Assembly (NCBI GenBank): GCA_041401985.1
Contig: JAWKTE010000006.1
Coordinates: 62,001-126,000 of the forward strand
DNA from: JACKHA01 sp041401985
GTDB taxonomy: Bacteria > Planctomycetota > Phycisphaerae > Phycisphaerales > UBA1924
Direction of reading: 5' to 3'
Length of the DNA stretch: 64,000 bases
The position numbers and the translations under genes were made by a program. This document shows positions 1 to 8,550 of the stretch, piece after piece (within the stretch, counting starts at the first letter, position 1; each line of letters opens with the position of its first letter). The notes below the pieces were generated by a model, which searched no databases, was not told the DNA's origin, and was given only the letters and a program-made list of their open reading frames with translations.

Positions 1-2
1 CC

Positions 3-2396
3 ATCGTCGAGGACGGCCAACTCGAGGAGTTCCACGCCGAGTCGGCCGACGCCATCAGCCGCGTCGGCAACATCTACCTCGGCAAGGTCCAGAACGTCGA
101 GCCAGCCATCCAGGCCGCGTTCGTCGACTTCGGCATCGGCGAGAACGGGTTCCTGCACGTCTCGGACCTGCACCCCCGCTACTTCCCGGGCGAGGACGAG
201 GACACCGCCGAGCGCGTCGGCTTCAAGACGCCCCGGCGCGAGCGCCCGCCCATCCAGCACGCGCTCAAGCGCGGCCAGGAGATCCTGGTCCAGGTCCTCA
301 AGGAGGGCGTGGGCACCAAGGGCCCGACGCTCACCTCGTACCTCTCCATCCCCGGGCGCTTCCTCGTGATGATGCCCCAGATGGACAAGGTCGGCGTCTC
401 CCGCAAGGTCGAGGACGAGGACACCCGGCGCAAGATGCGCCAGATCCTCGACACGCTGGACCTGCCCGACGGCTTCGGGTTCATCCTCCGCACCGCCGGG
501 TTCGATCGCACCAAGACCGAACTCAAGCGCGACCTGGCCTACCTGCAGCGCCTGTGGAAAGACATGGAGCGCCGCAAGGCCTCCGGCAAGGCCCCGCGCC
601 TGCTGTATGCCGAGACCGACCTGCTCGTCCGCACCATCCGCGATGCGCTGAGCAACGACATCGACGAACTCGTGATCGACAACGAGCACGCGCTGGACCG
701 GGCCGGCAAGTTCCTCAAGATCGTCTCGCCCAAGAGCCGGACGAAGCTGCTGCACTACAAGGGCAAGGCCCCGGTCTTCCACGCCTACGGGATCGAGCCG
801 CAGATCCTGCAGATGCACGCGCGCGAGGTGCCGCTGCCCTCGGGCGGGCGCCTGGTGATCGACGAGACCGAGGCGCTGGTCGCGGTCGACGTGAACTCGG
901 GGCGCTCGCGCGACGCCCGCGACGCGGAGACCAACGCGTACAAGACCAACGTCGAGGCGGTCGACACGATCTGCCGCCAGCTGCGCCTCCGCGATCTGGG
1001 CGGCCTGGTCATCCTCGACCTGATCGACATGCGGATGGCCAAGAACCGCAAGGACATCGAGGCCCGCTTCCGCGAACGCCTCAAGCGCGACCGCGCCAAG
1101 TCCACCATCCTGCCCATCAGCGAGTTCGGCATCCTCGAGATGACCCGCCAGCGGATGCGCGGCAGCCACGAGCGCGTCCACTTCACCGACTGCCCCACCT
1201 GCCACGGACGCGGGCTGGTCCAGCGCCCGGCCTCGGTCGCGGCCGACGCGCTGCGCGAACTCTCGGCGGTGCTCGACCACGAGCGGGTGGCGCGGCTGGA
1301 GATGGTGGTCTCGCCGCGCGTCGCGGGCGAGCTGCTCAGCCAGCGCCGCCGGGCCCTGGGGCGGATCGAGCGGTCCAGCGGCAAGATCGTCGAGGTCCGC
1401 GTCAGCGAGACCCACGCGGTCGATCGCATCACGCTCTACGCCTACGACGCCTCGGGCACCGACATCGGGCTCGACAGCCTGTCCGGCAAGCGCCCCAAGC
1501 CCGATGTGGTCGAGTGGGACCTCGGCCCCGACGCCGCGGACTGGTCCTCGTCGCTCGCCGACGAGCAGCCCGTGGTCATCGAGGAGCCCGTCGAGGAACC
1601 GGTGCCCGTCGTGGACGACATGGGCCGCCTCGCCTCGCCCGAACTCGACGAGGACGACGAGTCCAGCGGGGGCGGCACGAAGAAGAAGCGTCGGCGTCGG
1701 CGCGGGCGCGGCAAGGGCCGGGGCGATTCGACCGATGGCGACGCCGAGCCGACCGAGAGGCCCAAGGCCCCGGCGCGGCCTGCAGCGCGGCCCGCCGCGG
1801 CGTCCACCGCAGAGCCCGATGACGCCGAGCACGATGACCAAGGCGCGGACGCACCCGGCGATGGCTCGGGCACCGAGGGGGCCGAAGGCGGCGTGAAGAA
1901 GAAGCGTCGGCGCCGTCGGCGCGGGCGCGGGCGCTCGGGACAGGGCGAGGGGGGCTCGTCGGAAGGCGCCGAGGGTTCCGAAGCCGCCGAGTCGGACGAC
2001 GCGGATCGGCAAGGAGCCTCGGGTGGCCGCGGGCCGCAGCAAGCGGAATCCACCGACGCCGACGCTCCCGATGCCGACGAGCGCGCGGGTGGCGACGAGG
2101 CATCGAACGAAGAAGGCACGGGCGACGCCCCGCGCCGCAAGCGCCGCCGTCGCGGCGGGCGCGGACGAGGCAGGCGCGATGGCGACGGGGCGGACCGCGC
2201 CGATGGCTCCCCGCCCCCGGCAAGGTCGGAGACCCCCAAGAAGTCCCCGCCGGCCGCGGTCGTCGAGCCGCGCCCACTCATCCCGGCCCTCCCGCCGGGC
2301 GTGCCGGCCGGCGCCAAGCCCAAGTCGCTCTACGGCGGAGCTCGCCGACGCCTGGCCCCGAGCGAGATGGGGCGGATCAAGGCACGCAAGGACTGA
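3..2396 (+). CDS. rne: Ribonuclease E/G family protein (5' end outside window)
   Basis: This is an endoribonuclease for rRNA maturation and mRNA decay; the frame is already open at the window edge, so the N-terminus is missing (797 residues remain). An S1-type RNA-binding segment lies near 60-170 (RVGNIYLGKV...FVDFGIGENGFLHV). The two metal-binding aspartate motifs of the RNase E catalytic core are intact: VDVNSG near 885-902 and LDLIDM near 1014-1031. They are followed by the Zn-link motif CPTCHGRG near 1191-1214. Downstream of about 1550 the protein becomes low-complexity, Glu/Asp/Ala-rich, with three Arg/Lys blocks (KKKRRRRRGRGKGRG-like) near 1680, 1895 and 2130. These look like RNA-binding patches of an RNase E-type scaffold tail, which is why rne is preferred over rng. 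The catalytic assignment is firm; the tail's role is inferred. Confidence 0.93.
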   Translation: MVEDGQLEEFHAESADAISRVGNIYLGKVQNVEPAIQAAFVDFGIGENGFLHVSDLHPRYFPGEDEDTAERVGFKTPRRERPPIQHALKRGQEILVQVLKEGVGTKGPTLTSYLSIPGRFLVMMPQMDKVGVSRKVEDEDTRRKMRQILDTLDLPDGFGFILRTAGFDRTKTELKRDLAYLQRLWKDMERRKASGKAPRLLYAETDLLVRTIRDALSNDIDELVIDNEHALDRAGKFLKIVSPKSRTKLLHYKGKAPVFHAYGIEPQILQMHAREVPLPSGGRLVIDETEALVAVDVNSGRSRDARDAETNAYKTNVEAVDTICRQLRLRDLGGLVILDLIDMRMAKNRKDIEARFRERLKRDRAKSTILPISEFGILEMTRQRMRGSHERVHFTDCPTCHGRGLVQRPASVAADALRELSAVLDHERVARLEMVVSPRVAGELLSQRRRALGRIERSSGKIVEVRVSETHAVDRITLYAYDASGTDIGLDSLSGKRPKPDVVEWDLGPDAADWSSSLADEQPVVIEEPVEEPVPVVDDMGRLASPELDEDDESSGGGTKKKRRRRRGRGKGRGDSTDGDAEPTERPKAPARPAARPAAASTAEPDDAEHDDQGADAPGDGSGTEGAEGGVKKKRRRRRRGRGRSGQGEGGSSEGAEGSEAAESDDADRQGASGGRGPQQAESTDADAPDADERAGGDEASNEEGTGDAPRRKRRRRGGRGRGRRDGDGADRADGSPPPARSETPKKSPPAAVVEPRPLIPALPPGVPAGAKPKSLYGGARRRLAPSEMGRIKARKD

Positions 2397-2552
2397 GCGG
2401 AGCCCGACGCGCCAGCGTCGCGGTCGATCGCACGGTTCGGCGCAGAGCCCGACGCGCAAGCGTCGTGGTCGAACGCGCGCCCGGTCGGCGGCCAATGCCA
2501 CGTCCTGAGTGCACGGTGGCACGACCCGACGCTTGCGCGTCGGGCTCTGCGC
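2397..2552. repeat. Inverted-repeat element, family A (copy 1)
   Basis: Two direct left arms (2397-2427 and 2439-2471, each containing GAGCCCGACGCG) are followed by an inverted right arm at 2522-2552 (GCGTCGGGCTCTGCGC). The same arms recur near 22.7, 50.1 and 51.9 kb. The element lies between convergent rne and the M16 gene and may also act as a hairpin at their 3' ends. Confidence 0.8.
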
Positions 2553-2579
2553 ACCAACCAGAGTTGGCGGCCGAACCGG

Positions 2580-3818
2580 CTACGGCATCTTGAGCCCCGC
2601 CGGCCCCAGCGTCTGCACCGTCGCCGTGCCGAGCGTGCGCTTCGCCAGATACGCGTTCACCTCATCGAGCGTCAGCGAGTCGATCTGTTCGATCAGTTCC
2701 GACAGCGCCCGCGCCCGCCCGAGGCGGACGTAGTCGCCCACCAGCGCCGATGACCGCGCCCCGGTCGATTCCCCGCTGAAGATCAGCCTCGACTTCATCC
2801 CGATCACCGCCCGCTGGAACTCCTCGGGCGTGACCCGGCCCGCCGGCGTCGTCAGGCGGTGCAGCTCGCTCCACAGCACATCCAGCGACTCCTGGGCCCG
2901 CTCGGGCGTGGTGCCGACGTAGGCCGAGAGCGTGCCGTTGTCGCGATCGGTCGAGTACGACGCCGAGACCGAGTAGCACAAGGCCCGCTTCTCGCGGACT
3001 TCGGTGAACAGCCGCCCCGACATCCCGCCGGAGAGCACCGCGGCCGCCGCCCGCTCCAGCCGGGCATGGTCGCTCTTCTCGGTCGGGGCATCGAACATGG
3101 CGTAGATCTGGACCTGGTTCGATTCGTCGTCCTCGTGGGCGTAGCCGCGCGCCGGGGCCGGGCCGCGTGCGATCTGGTCGGCCGCGCCCTCCCAGCCCGC
3201 CAGCAGCGGCTTCAGCCGCGCCTCGATCTGGCCAGCATCCACCGCCCCCGCGATCGCCAGCACGCTCCCTTGCGGCACGGCTCGCTCGCCCCATCGCTCG
3301 ACCACGTCCTCTCGCGTGACCGCCGCGAGTCCTTCTTCCGTGCCCATCCCGCTGCGGTCCAGCGGCGTCGCGTAGTGCCGCGCCCGGGCCGCCAGGGCCG
3401 CCCGCTTCTGCGGCTCATCCTCTAGCGATTCCAGCGCCTGCACGCACAGGTCGCGCACCGGCTCGATCGACGCCGCGTCGAACCGCGGGCGGCGCACCAT
3501 GTCCACCGCCAGCGGCAGCGCCTCGACCACCCGCTCGCCCACCAGCGTCATCGTCAAGTACAGATAGTGCATCCCCACCGAGCACGACCGCGACGCCCCG
3601 ACCCGGTCCAGCGCATCGGCCGACGCGCGGCTGTCCAGATCCCCCGCCCCGCGCAGCAGCAGTTCCTGCCACATGGCCGATAGGCCCTGGCGGTCCTCCG
3701 GGTCGCTGGCCGCCCCCGCGGGGATCGCCCACGTCAGCGCGGCCGACTTGACCCCGCCCATCGGCTCGACCAGCAGCACCAGCCCCGAGTCGAGCGTGCG
3801 CGTCTGAATGGACTCCAT
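2580..3818 (-). CDS. M16 family peptidase homologue without HxxEH zinc motif
   Basis: This 412-residue protein has the two-lobed pitrilysin/M16 fold by sequence. The N-terminal lobe has MESIQTRTLDSGL and the G-x(11)-G loop; the C-terminal lobe has LFTEVREKRALCYSVSA, the Arg/Tyr substrate-binding signature. The inverted zinc motif HxxEH expected near residues 48-52 reads A-M-W-Q-E (GLSAMWQELLLRG), so the chain should not bind catalytic zinc. In bacterial heterodimeric M16 enzymes one subunit carries HxxEH and the other the R/Y pair; this looks like the R/Y subunit, whose partner is not in the window. The start at 3818 is preferred because a GGAGG lies 4 bases upstream, although the frame is open further. 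Confidence 0.85.
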   Translation of the reverse strand: MESIQTRTLDSGLVLLVEPMGGVKSAALTWAIPAGAASDPEDRQGLSAMWQELLLRGAGDLDSRASADALDRVGASRSCSVGMHYLYLTMTLVGERVVEALPLAVDMVRRPRFDAASIEPVRDLCVQALESLEDEPQKRAALAARARHYATPLDRSGMGTEEGLAAVTREDVVERWGERAVPQGSVLAIAGAVDAGQIEARLKPLLAGWEGAADQIARGPAPARGYAHEDDESNQVQIYAMFDAPTEKSDHARLERAAAAVLSGGMSGRLFTEVREKRALCYSVSASYSTDRDNGTLSAYVGTTPERAQESLDVLWSELHRLTTPAGRVTPEEFQRAVIGMKSRLIFSGESTGARSSALVGDYVRLGRARALSELIEQIDSLTLDEVNAYLAKRTLGTATVQTLGPAGLKMP

Positions 3819-3897
3819 GCGGCCTCCAGTGGTCAGGGGCGACTGTAGGAAGAAAGCCCCGAGCGCAAGCTCGGGAGTCGGGAGAAGCGCCGCCCGA

Positions 3898-4020
3898 GGG
3901 TGGCACGCCCACGCCCCGCCCCTGGGCTTGCGTCGTCCGCGAAGGCGCGTCGCGGGGCGCGGGCGTGGAGCGCGCAACGGGCGTCACGCCACGCTCGCGC
4001 TGCGCGTGGGCGTGCCACCC
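3898..4020. repeat. Inverted repeat, GGGTGGCACGCCCACGC arms
   Basis: A perfect 17-base arm at 3898-3914 is repeated in inverse orientation at 4004-4020, with GC-rich sequence between. A related hairpin starts at about 50005. A smaller hairpin (CCCGAGC, GCAA loop, 3858-3875) lies just upstream. This fills the gap between the divergent M16 and mutM genes. Confidence 0.75.
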
Positions 4021-4041
4021 GGTCACGCGACCCCACTCTGC

Positions 4042-4070
4042 GCGCGAGCCGGGGCGTCCCCGCCCCGGTC
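4042..4070. repeat. Family B GC-rich repeat, solitary arm
   Basis: One arm of the GAGCCGGGGCGTCCCCGCC family, itself able to fold (CCGGGGCG/CGCCCCGG). It ends 13 bases before the mutM start. Other copies lie at 19.9, 21.4, 24.9, 25.4 and 37.3 kb. Confidence 0.75.
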
Positions 4071-4083
4071 CTAGCCTTGCCCC

Positions 4084-5004
4084 ATGCCCGAAGCCCCCGA
4101 GGTCGAGCGCGTCCGCCGCACGCTCGAGCCCTGGCTCGTGGGTGCCACCGTGCTCGCCGCCACACTCCGCCGGCGCGACATCGTGGTCCGACCCGGCGAC
4201 CCCGCTGGCGGCCTCTCGCGCCAGCGGGCCGGCACGCGAGCGGCCATCCGCCTCCGCCCCGTGCCCAGGCATGAACTGCTCGTGGGTCACCGCATCGCCC
4301 GCATCGAACGCCAGGGCAAGCAACTCGCCATCACCACCGACGCCGGCCCCGCGCTGGTCGTCCACCTCGGCATGACCGGCCGCCTGCTGGTCGATGCCGA
4401 CGCGAGCGACGACTCGGGCCAGCGAAGCAACGCGACTCGTCTCGCCGCGATGCCGCACACCCACATCACCTGGCGCCTCGCGCGCGACACGACGCCCATC
4501 CGCCTCCGCTTCATCGACCCCCGGCGCTTCGGCGGCGTCTGGATCATCCCGTCGCGCGGCGACCTCGACCGCCGCCGCGCCGAACTCGGCCCCGATGCCA
4601 CGGCCATCACCGGCGAGCAACTCGCTGAAGCCCTCGCCTCCAGCGCCCGCCCCATGAAGGCCGCGCTGCTCGACCAGCGGACCGTCGCCGGCGTGGGCAA
4701 CATCTACGCCGACGAGTCGCTGTTCGAGGCCCGCATCACGCCGCGTCGTCTCGCCTCGTCGCTCACCCCCGCCGACTTCGACCGACTCGCCGCCGCCATC
4801 CGCCTCGTCATAGCCCGCGCCATCGACGCCGGCGGGTCGACCATCCGCGACTACGCCGATGCCGACGGCAAGCCCGGCTCGGCCCAGAGCCTGCATGCCG
4901 TGTATGGGCGGGCCGCCCAGCCCTGCGTCCGGTGCGCCACCCCGCTGGCCGCGGGCATCGTCGCCCAGCGCACCACCGTCTGGTGCCCACGCTGCCAGCG
5001 ATAA
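4084..5004 (+). CDS. mutM: Formamidopyrimidine-DNA glycosylase (Fpg/MutM)
   Basis: Base-excision repair glycosylase/AP lyase that removes oxidised purines such as 8-oxoguanine. The N-terminus MPEAPEVERVRRTLE provides the catalytic Pro and Glu exposed after Met removal and fixes the start. The conserved Lys lies in IERQGKQLAI and the helix-two-turn-helix in LDQRTVAGVGNIYADE. The C-terminal zinc finger is complete (CVRC...CPRC, last 25 residues). The 306-residue length is slightly above the usual 270-290; the extra residues are an insertion near 110-125 and a longer segment near 45-60. It is transcribed away from the M16 gene and precedes the pilus operon by about 240 bases. Both family and activity are well supported. 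Confidence 0.96.
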   Translation: MPEAPEVERVRRTLEPWLVGATVLAATLRRRDIVVRPGDPAGGLSRQRAGTRAAIRLRPVPRHELLVGHRIARIERQGKQLAITTDAGPALVVHLGMTGRLLVDADASDDSGQRSNATRLAAMPHTHITWRLARDTTPIRLRFIDPRRFGGVWIIPSRGDLDRRRAELGPDATAITGEQLAEALASSARPMKAALLDQRTVAGVGNIYADESLFEARITPRRLASSLTPADFDRLAAAIRLVIARAIDAGGSTIRDYADADGKPGSAQSLHAVYGRAAQPCVRCATPLAAGIVAQRTTVWCPRCQR

Positions 5005-5241
5005 CCCGCTCGGGCCGGCCCTGCCCACGCCGATTCGGACGGCGGGTCCGCCCCCCACGCCGCCCGCCGATTCGGGCCGACAAACCGGCCCGCAGCCCTA
5101 CGATTCGCCGAAGAAACTTCTCGGGCCGCCCGCCCCGTCGGCGGGCGTTCCGGGCTGTCCATCCGCCGCCCGCGCCGCAACCGACACCAGCCACCGGGGT
5201 AGATTCCGATGCATCGCAGAGGGTTGGAAAGGAACAACGCC

Positions 5242-5724
5242 ATGAACCAAGCGTCGCTCCGGCGCGGGCCGATGGCCCGATGCCGCCGGTCATCCCACGT
5301 CCTGATCGCCCCGAAGCCCGCTGCGAGCACCCGCCGCGGCGAGCGCGCGTTCTCGCTGCTCGAACTCACGCTCGTGCTGGCGATCATCGCTGCCCTCATG
5401 GGCGTCGCGGCGTTCGCGCTGCTGGGCCAGGGCAACCGCGCCAAGATCCGCGCGACGGAAGCCAGCCTCCGCGTGATCAGCACCGCCATCGGGCAGTACC
5501 AACTCAACCACAGTTCCAACCCCGACACGCTCGCCCGCCTCGTCACCGCGCAATACCTCGAGGCCCGCTCCATGCAGGACGCCTGGAAGCGCGACTTCTA
5601 CTACCGCACCCCGGGCCTGGGCGGCCGCCCCTACACCCTGCTCTCCGGCGGCATCGACGGCGATTACAACACCCCCGCCGACAACATCGACGTCTGGACC
5701 ATGGACGCCCAGCAGGGCCAGTAA
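5242..5724 (+). CDS. gspG: GspG-like major pseudopilin
   Basis: First gene of a type II secretion/type IV pilus-like cluster, 160 residues. A long basic leader (about 35 residues) ends at RGERA, followed by the prepilin helix FSLLELTLVLAIIAALMGVAAF, with Glu at mature position +5. The C-terminal half has the GspG pattern: a YLEAR...DAWKRDFYYRTPG stretch, then GGIDGDYNTPADNI, which resembles the calcium-binding loop of GspG. The residue before the cleavage site is Ala instead of the usual Gly. The start at 5242 is chosen because AAAGGAA lies upstream; an in-frame ATG at 5209 has no such site. It should be processed by a prepilin peptidase not in this window. The secretin, ATPase and GspF are also not in the window. 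Confidence 0.88.
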   Translation: MNQASLRRGPMARCRRSSHVLIAPKPAASTRRGERAFSLLELTLVLAIIAALMGVAAFALLGQGNRAKIRATEASLRVISTAIGQYQLNHSSNPDTLARLVTAQYLEARSMQDAWKRDFYYRTPGLGGRPYTLLSGGIDGDYNTPADNIDVWTMDAQQGQ

Positions 5725-5829
5725 GCCGCGCCCATTCGGTCCATGCACAATCGACCGACGCCCATTCGTTCCAGTCCCGATCCGCCAACCGGTGACACCC
5801 AGCCTCCGTCCCCCACGAAGCACCGGCCC

Positions 5830-6477
5830 ATGCCCACCGCGCAACACCCATCTCAAACAGCCGCCCCGGCAGCGCAGCGACCCACCCCCAGTCTCGCTGT
5901 CTCGCTGCCTCGCTCTCTCGCTTCTGCCCGTCTTGCTCCCCGCCGCGGCTTCTCCATGCTCGAAGTCGTCGCCGCCGTCGCCATCCTGGCGATCATCACC
6001 GCGACCGTCGCGGTCGGCCTGAACTACATGGTCGCCCGCAACGCCCGCGAGCGCCGCCAACTGGCCGCGATGGAGATGGCCAACCGCCTCGTGCTGATGT
6101 ACATGGACGACAAGAACGCGATGCCCTCGCGGACCACGCCGCTGCCGTACGCCGGCGAGGAGTACATGTATTCCATGTACGAGGACAAGCGGGTCGAACT
6201 GAGAGACAGCCCGACCGTCGCGGCCGCCCTCCGGGCCGCGACCCGCGGCGGCATCTCGCGCGACCGTCTCGAGGTCGTGCGGATCCGCGTCTGGCTCCAC
6301 AAGGACCTGCAAGGCCGCGAGTACGCCCCCGACACCGCGCCCAGCGCAACCCTCGCCCGCATCTACGACCCGCTCAACCTCACGCGCAACCCCGATTCGG
6401 GCGCCAACACCATCTACAACGAGCAGGGTCTTCGCGACGTCGTGAACCGGGTCCTCAACGGCTCCACAAACCAATGA
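5830..6477 (+). CDS. GspI-like minor pseudopilin
   Basis: A 215-residue protein with a prepilin N-methylation signature (RRGFSMLEVVAAVAILAIITATVAVG) after an unusually long, Ala/Pro/Ser-rich leader of about 39 residues. The leader is encoded by a repetitive stretch (ctcgctgtctcgctgcctcg near 5893-5920). The remainder contains a lipid-facing helix and a small globular domain without further recognisable motifs. Position between G- and J-like genes suggests GspI, but the sequence alone does not prove the subtype. No clear ribosome-binding site precedes 5830; an upstream in-frame ATG at 5743 is possible. Its 3' end overlaps the next gene by four bases (ATGA), indicating translational coupling. 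Confidence 0.75.
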   Translation: MPTAQHPSQTAAPAAQRPTPSLAVSLPRSLASARLAPRRGFSMLEVVAAVAILAIITATVAVGLNYMVARNARERRQLAAMEMANRLVLMYMDDKNAMPSRTTPLPYAGEEYMYSMYEDKRVELRDSPTVAAALRAATRGGISRDRLEVVRIRVWLHKDLQGREYAPDTAPSATLARIYDPLNLTRNPDSGANTIYNEQGLRDVVNRVLNGSTNQ

Positions 6478-7547
6478 CCCGTCGCCCCACCACAACCCAC
6501 GCCTTCACCCTCATCGAGGTCGTCCTCGCCCTCGCCCTGGGCACCCTCGTCGTCCTGGGCGCGACATCCGTCATCGGCATGCTCAACCGCGGCGACACCA
6601 CCCTCCGCGACCGCTTCGACCAGACCCACGCCCTGGCCAAGGGCCAGATCGTCTTCCGGCGCGTCTTCTCCACCATCGTCATGTCCAACGAGGACAAGCC
6701 CGCGTCCTACATCGTCGAGCGGGCCAACGCCGCCAGCGAGGAGATGCGGGCCCGCGCCGCCGAGGAAGCCGCCGCCGGCATCGAGTTCCCGCCCGTCCGC
6801 TTCCTCGTCGAGCCCGACACCCGCTGGGACAACTACGCCCGCGGCATGACCACCGGCGACGGCACGCCCTTCACCCCCCAACGCATCGAGATCGTCGTCT
6901 CCCAGCCCCCGCTGGTCGGCAGCCTCCAGGCCCGCGAGGTCCTCGAGAACCGCGACTCGGGCAACATCATCCGCGCCTCGCTCGAGGTCCGCCCCTCGCG
7001 CACCCGCGCCGGCGACTTCTGCTGGGCCGTCTGGTGGGTCCCGCTCATCGAGACCGAACTCGGCTGGGTCCCCCAGACCGACGACACCGGCATCGTCCTG
7101 GGCGACAAGATCATGGACGGCCTGCAGTCCATCCGCTGGACCATCTTCGACGACCGCAAACGCAAGCAGGAATACGCCGCGATCTGGTACGAGGACCTCC
7201 CGGCCTACGTCGAGGTCGAACTCACCACGACCGCGGGCCTCTACGCCAACTGGATGTTCGACATCTCCTGGTTCATCGGCCCCGACTCGCCCGCCTCGAC
7301 CCTCCCGCCCGACGAAGAAGAGAACGCGGCCGGCGGAGGTGCCGGCGGCGGCAACTTCGGCGGGGGCGGTGGCGGCGGTGGCGGCGCCGGCTTCGGACCC
7401 GGCGGCGGTGGTCGCCGCGGCGGACCGGGCGGCGGGCGCGGCCCCGGCGGTGGCGGCCAGCGCGGCCCCGGCGGGAACAGCCCGGGTCCACGACCCAACG
7501 CCCCAACCTCAACCACCACAACCGGCCCCGGCGGAGGCCCGCGATGA
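6474..7547 (+). CDS. GspJ-like minor pseudopilin with glycine-rich tail
   Basis: 357 residues. The N-terminus MTRRPTTTHAFTLIEVVLALALGTLVVLGATSV is a short prepilin leader with the conserved Glu+5. A globular domain follows with GspJ-like features (...LEVRPSRTRAGDFCWAVWWVPL...). After residue about 285 the protein ends in roughly 70 residues made almost only of Gly, Pro, Arg and Asn (GGGGGGGGAGFGPGGGG-type runs), a tail not usual for pseudopilins. The tail is encoded by GGC/GGT/GGA-rich DNA and may be prone to slippage or be an extracellular spacer. The gene overlaps both neighbours by four bases. Confidence 0.75.
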   Translation: MTRRPTTTHAFTLIEVVLALALGTLVVLGATSVIGMLNRGDTTLRDRFDQTHALAKGQIVFRRVFSTIVMSNEDKPASYIVERANAASEEMRARAAEEAAAGIEFPPVRFLVEPDTRWDNYARGMTTGDGTPFTPQRIEIVVSQPPLVGSLQAREVLENRDSGNIIRASLEVRPSRTRAGDFCWAVWWVPLIETELGWVPQTDDTGIVLGDKIMDGLQSIRWTIFDDRKRKQEYAAIWYEDLPAYVEVELTTTAGLYANWMFDISWFIGPDSPASTLPPDEEENAAGGGAGGGNFGGGGGGGGGAGFGPGGGGRRGGPGGGRGPGGGGQRGPGGNSPGPRPNAPTSTTTTGPGGGPR

Positions 7548-8395
7548 GCCGCGCCCGATCCGCACCAACATCGCGCCGCGAAGCCGCCCGCCCCGCCTTC
7601 GCCCTGCCCATGGTCATCATGCTCGTCATGCTGGCGACCCTGCTCATCGCCGTCATGCTCCAGCGCTCCACCGTCCAGGGCTTCACCGTCAAACGCCAGA
7701 TGGACTCGTACATCGAGCACCACGCCTCGCGCGGCTTCCAGGAGGTCCTCAACTTCTGGATCCGCTCGCTCGGACGCGTCCCCGTCACCGAGGTCCTCGA
7801 GGACGACGGCTACGTCTTCAGCCTCAGCGTCGGTCGCGACGAGATCCGCGTGTTCATCCAGGACGCCCAGGGCTCCCTCAAGGCCTCGCTCCAGGGCCTG
7901 CCCGAGGCCCAGCAGTACCTCGTGCTCGAGCCCCTCCACTGGCTCGACACCACCTACCCCAACCGCCCGGACCTGGTCCGTTCCGTCGGCCCCATCTCCG
8001 TCTCGGCCATGACCGCCCCGCGCGAGGTGCTCGACGCCATCGAGGGCGCCCTCACCGACGCCGCGCCCACCGGTGCCCTGGCCGACGGGATCATCTCGGC
8101 CCGGGCCGACGGCTCGATCACCCGCCCGGAGATCGTGGCCGCGGGCCAGAGCGCCAACCTCACCGCCGGCCCCTCGGCCAACGACCTGATCAACCTCGTC
8201 ACCCACGAGCCCACCCTGCTGCGGGCGATCGTCGAACTCCACCAGCCGAAACTCGGCGGGGGCATGCGGCTTGCGGCCCGGTACTCGGGCCTGATGCAGG
8301 TCACGCCCATCGGCGGCGGGCAGCAGGCCGGCACCGCCACGCAGATGACCTCCTCGTCCCTGTTCCTCTCGTGGGGGCCGATGCCGATAGAGTAA
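7544..8395 (+). CDS. GspK-like minor pseudopilin
   Basis: A 283-residue protein starting at the ATGA overlap with the preceding gene, with GGCGGAGG upstream. A short basic leader precedes FALPMVIMLVMLATLLIAVML, a single hydrophobic helix without the Glu+5, as is typical of GspK tip pseudopilins. The rest includes DDGYVFSLSVGRDEIRVFIQD, resembling the start of the GspK fold, and an alpha-helical insert (SAMTAPREVLDAIEGAL). The operon position after the I- and J-like genes supports GspK, which caps the I-J-K tip complex. Confidence 0.72.
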   Translation: MSRARSAPTSRREAARPAFALPMVIMLVMLATLLIAVMLQRSTVQGFTVKRQMDSYIEHHASRGFQEVLNFWIRSLGRVPVTEVLEDDGYVFSLSVGRDEIRVFIQDAQGSLKASLQGLPEAQQYLVLEPLHWLDTTYPNRPDLVRSVGPISVSAMTAPREVLDAIEGALTDAAPTGALADGIISARADGSITRPEIVAAGQSANLTAGPSANDLINLVTHEPTLLRAIVELHQPKLGGGMRLAARYSGLMQVTPIGGGQQAGTATQMTSSSLFLSWGPMPIE

Positions 8396-8550
8396 CCCCC
8401 CGCGCGAGGCCCCCTTCTCGCGGAACTCCCGCCCGGATCAGGTCTTGCGGGCCTGTTCGGGGCATGCAAGACCAGCCGACCGACGCCGTTTGGCCCGTCC
8501 CGACCTCGTTGAAGGCGGGCGGCCCCAGCGGCCAGACCCCGAGGTGCCCG

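Noticed and set aside
2397..2552. Insertion sequence with terminal inverted repeats
   Set aside because: The inverted arms enclose at most 160 bases with no transposase, so this is a small repeat element, not an IS.
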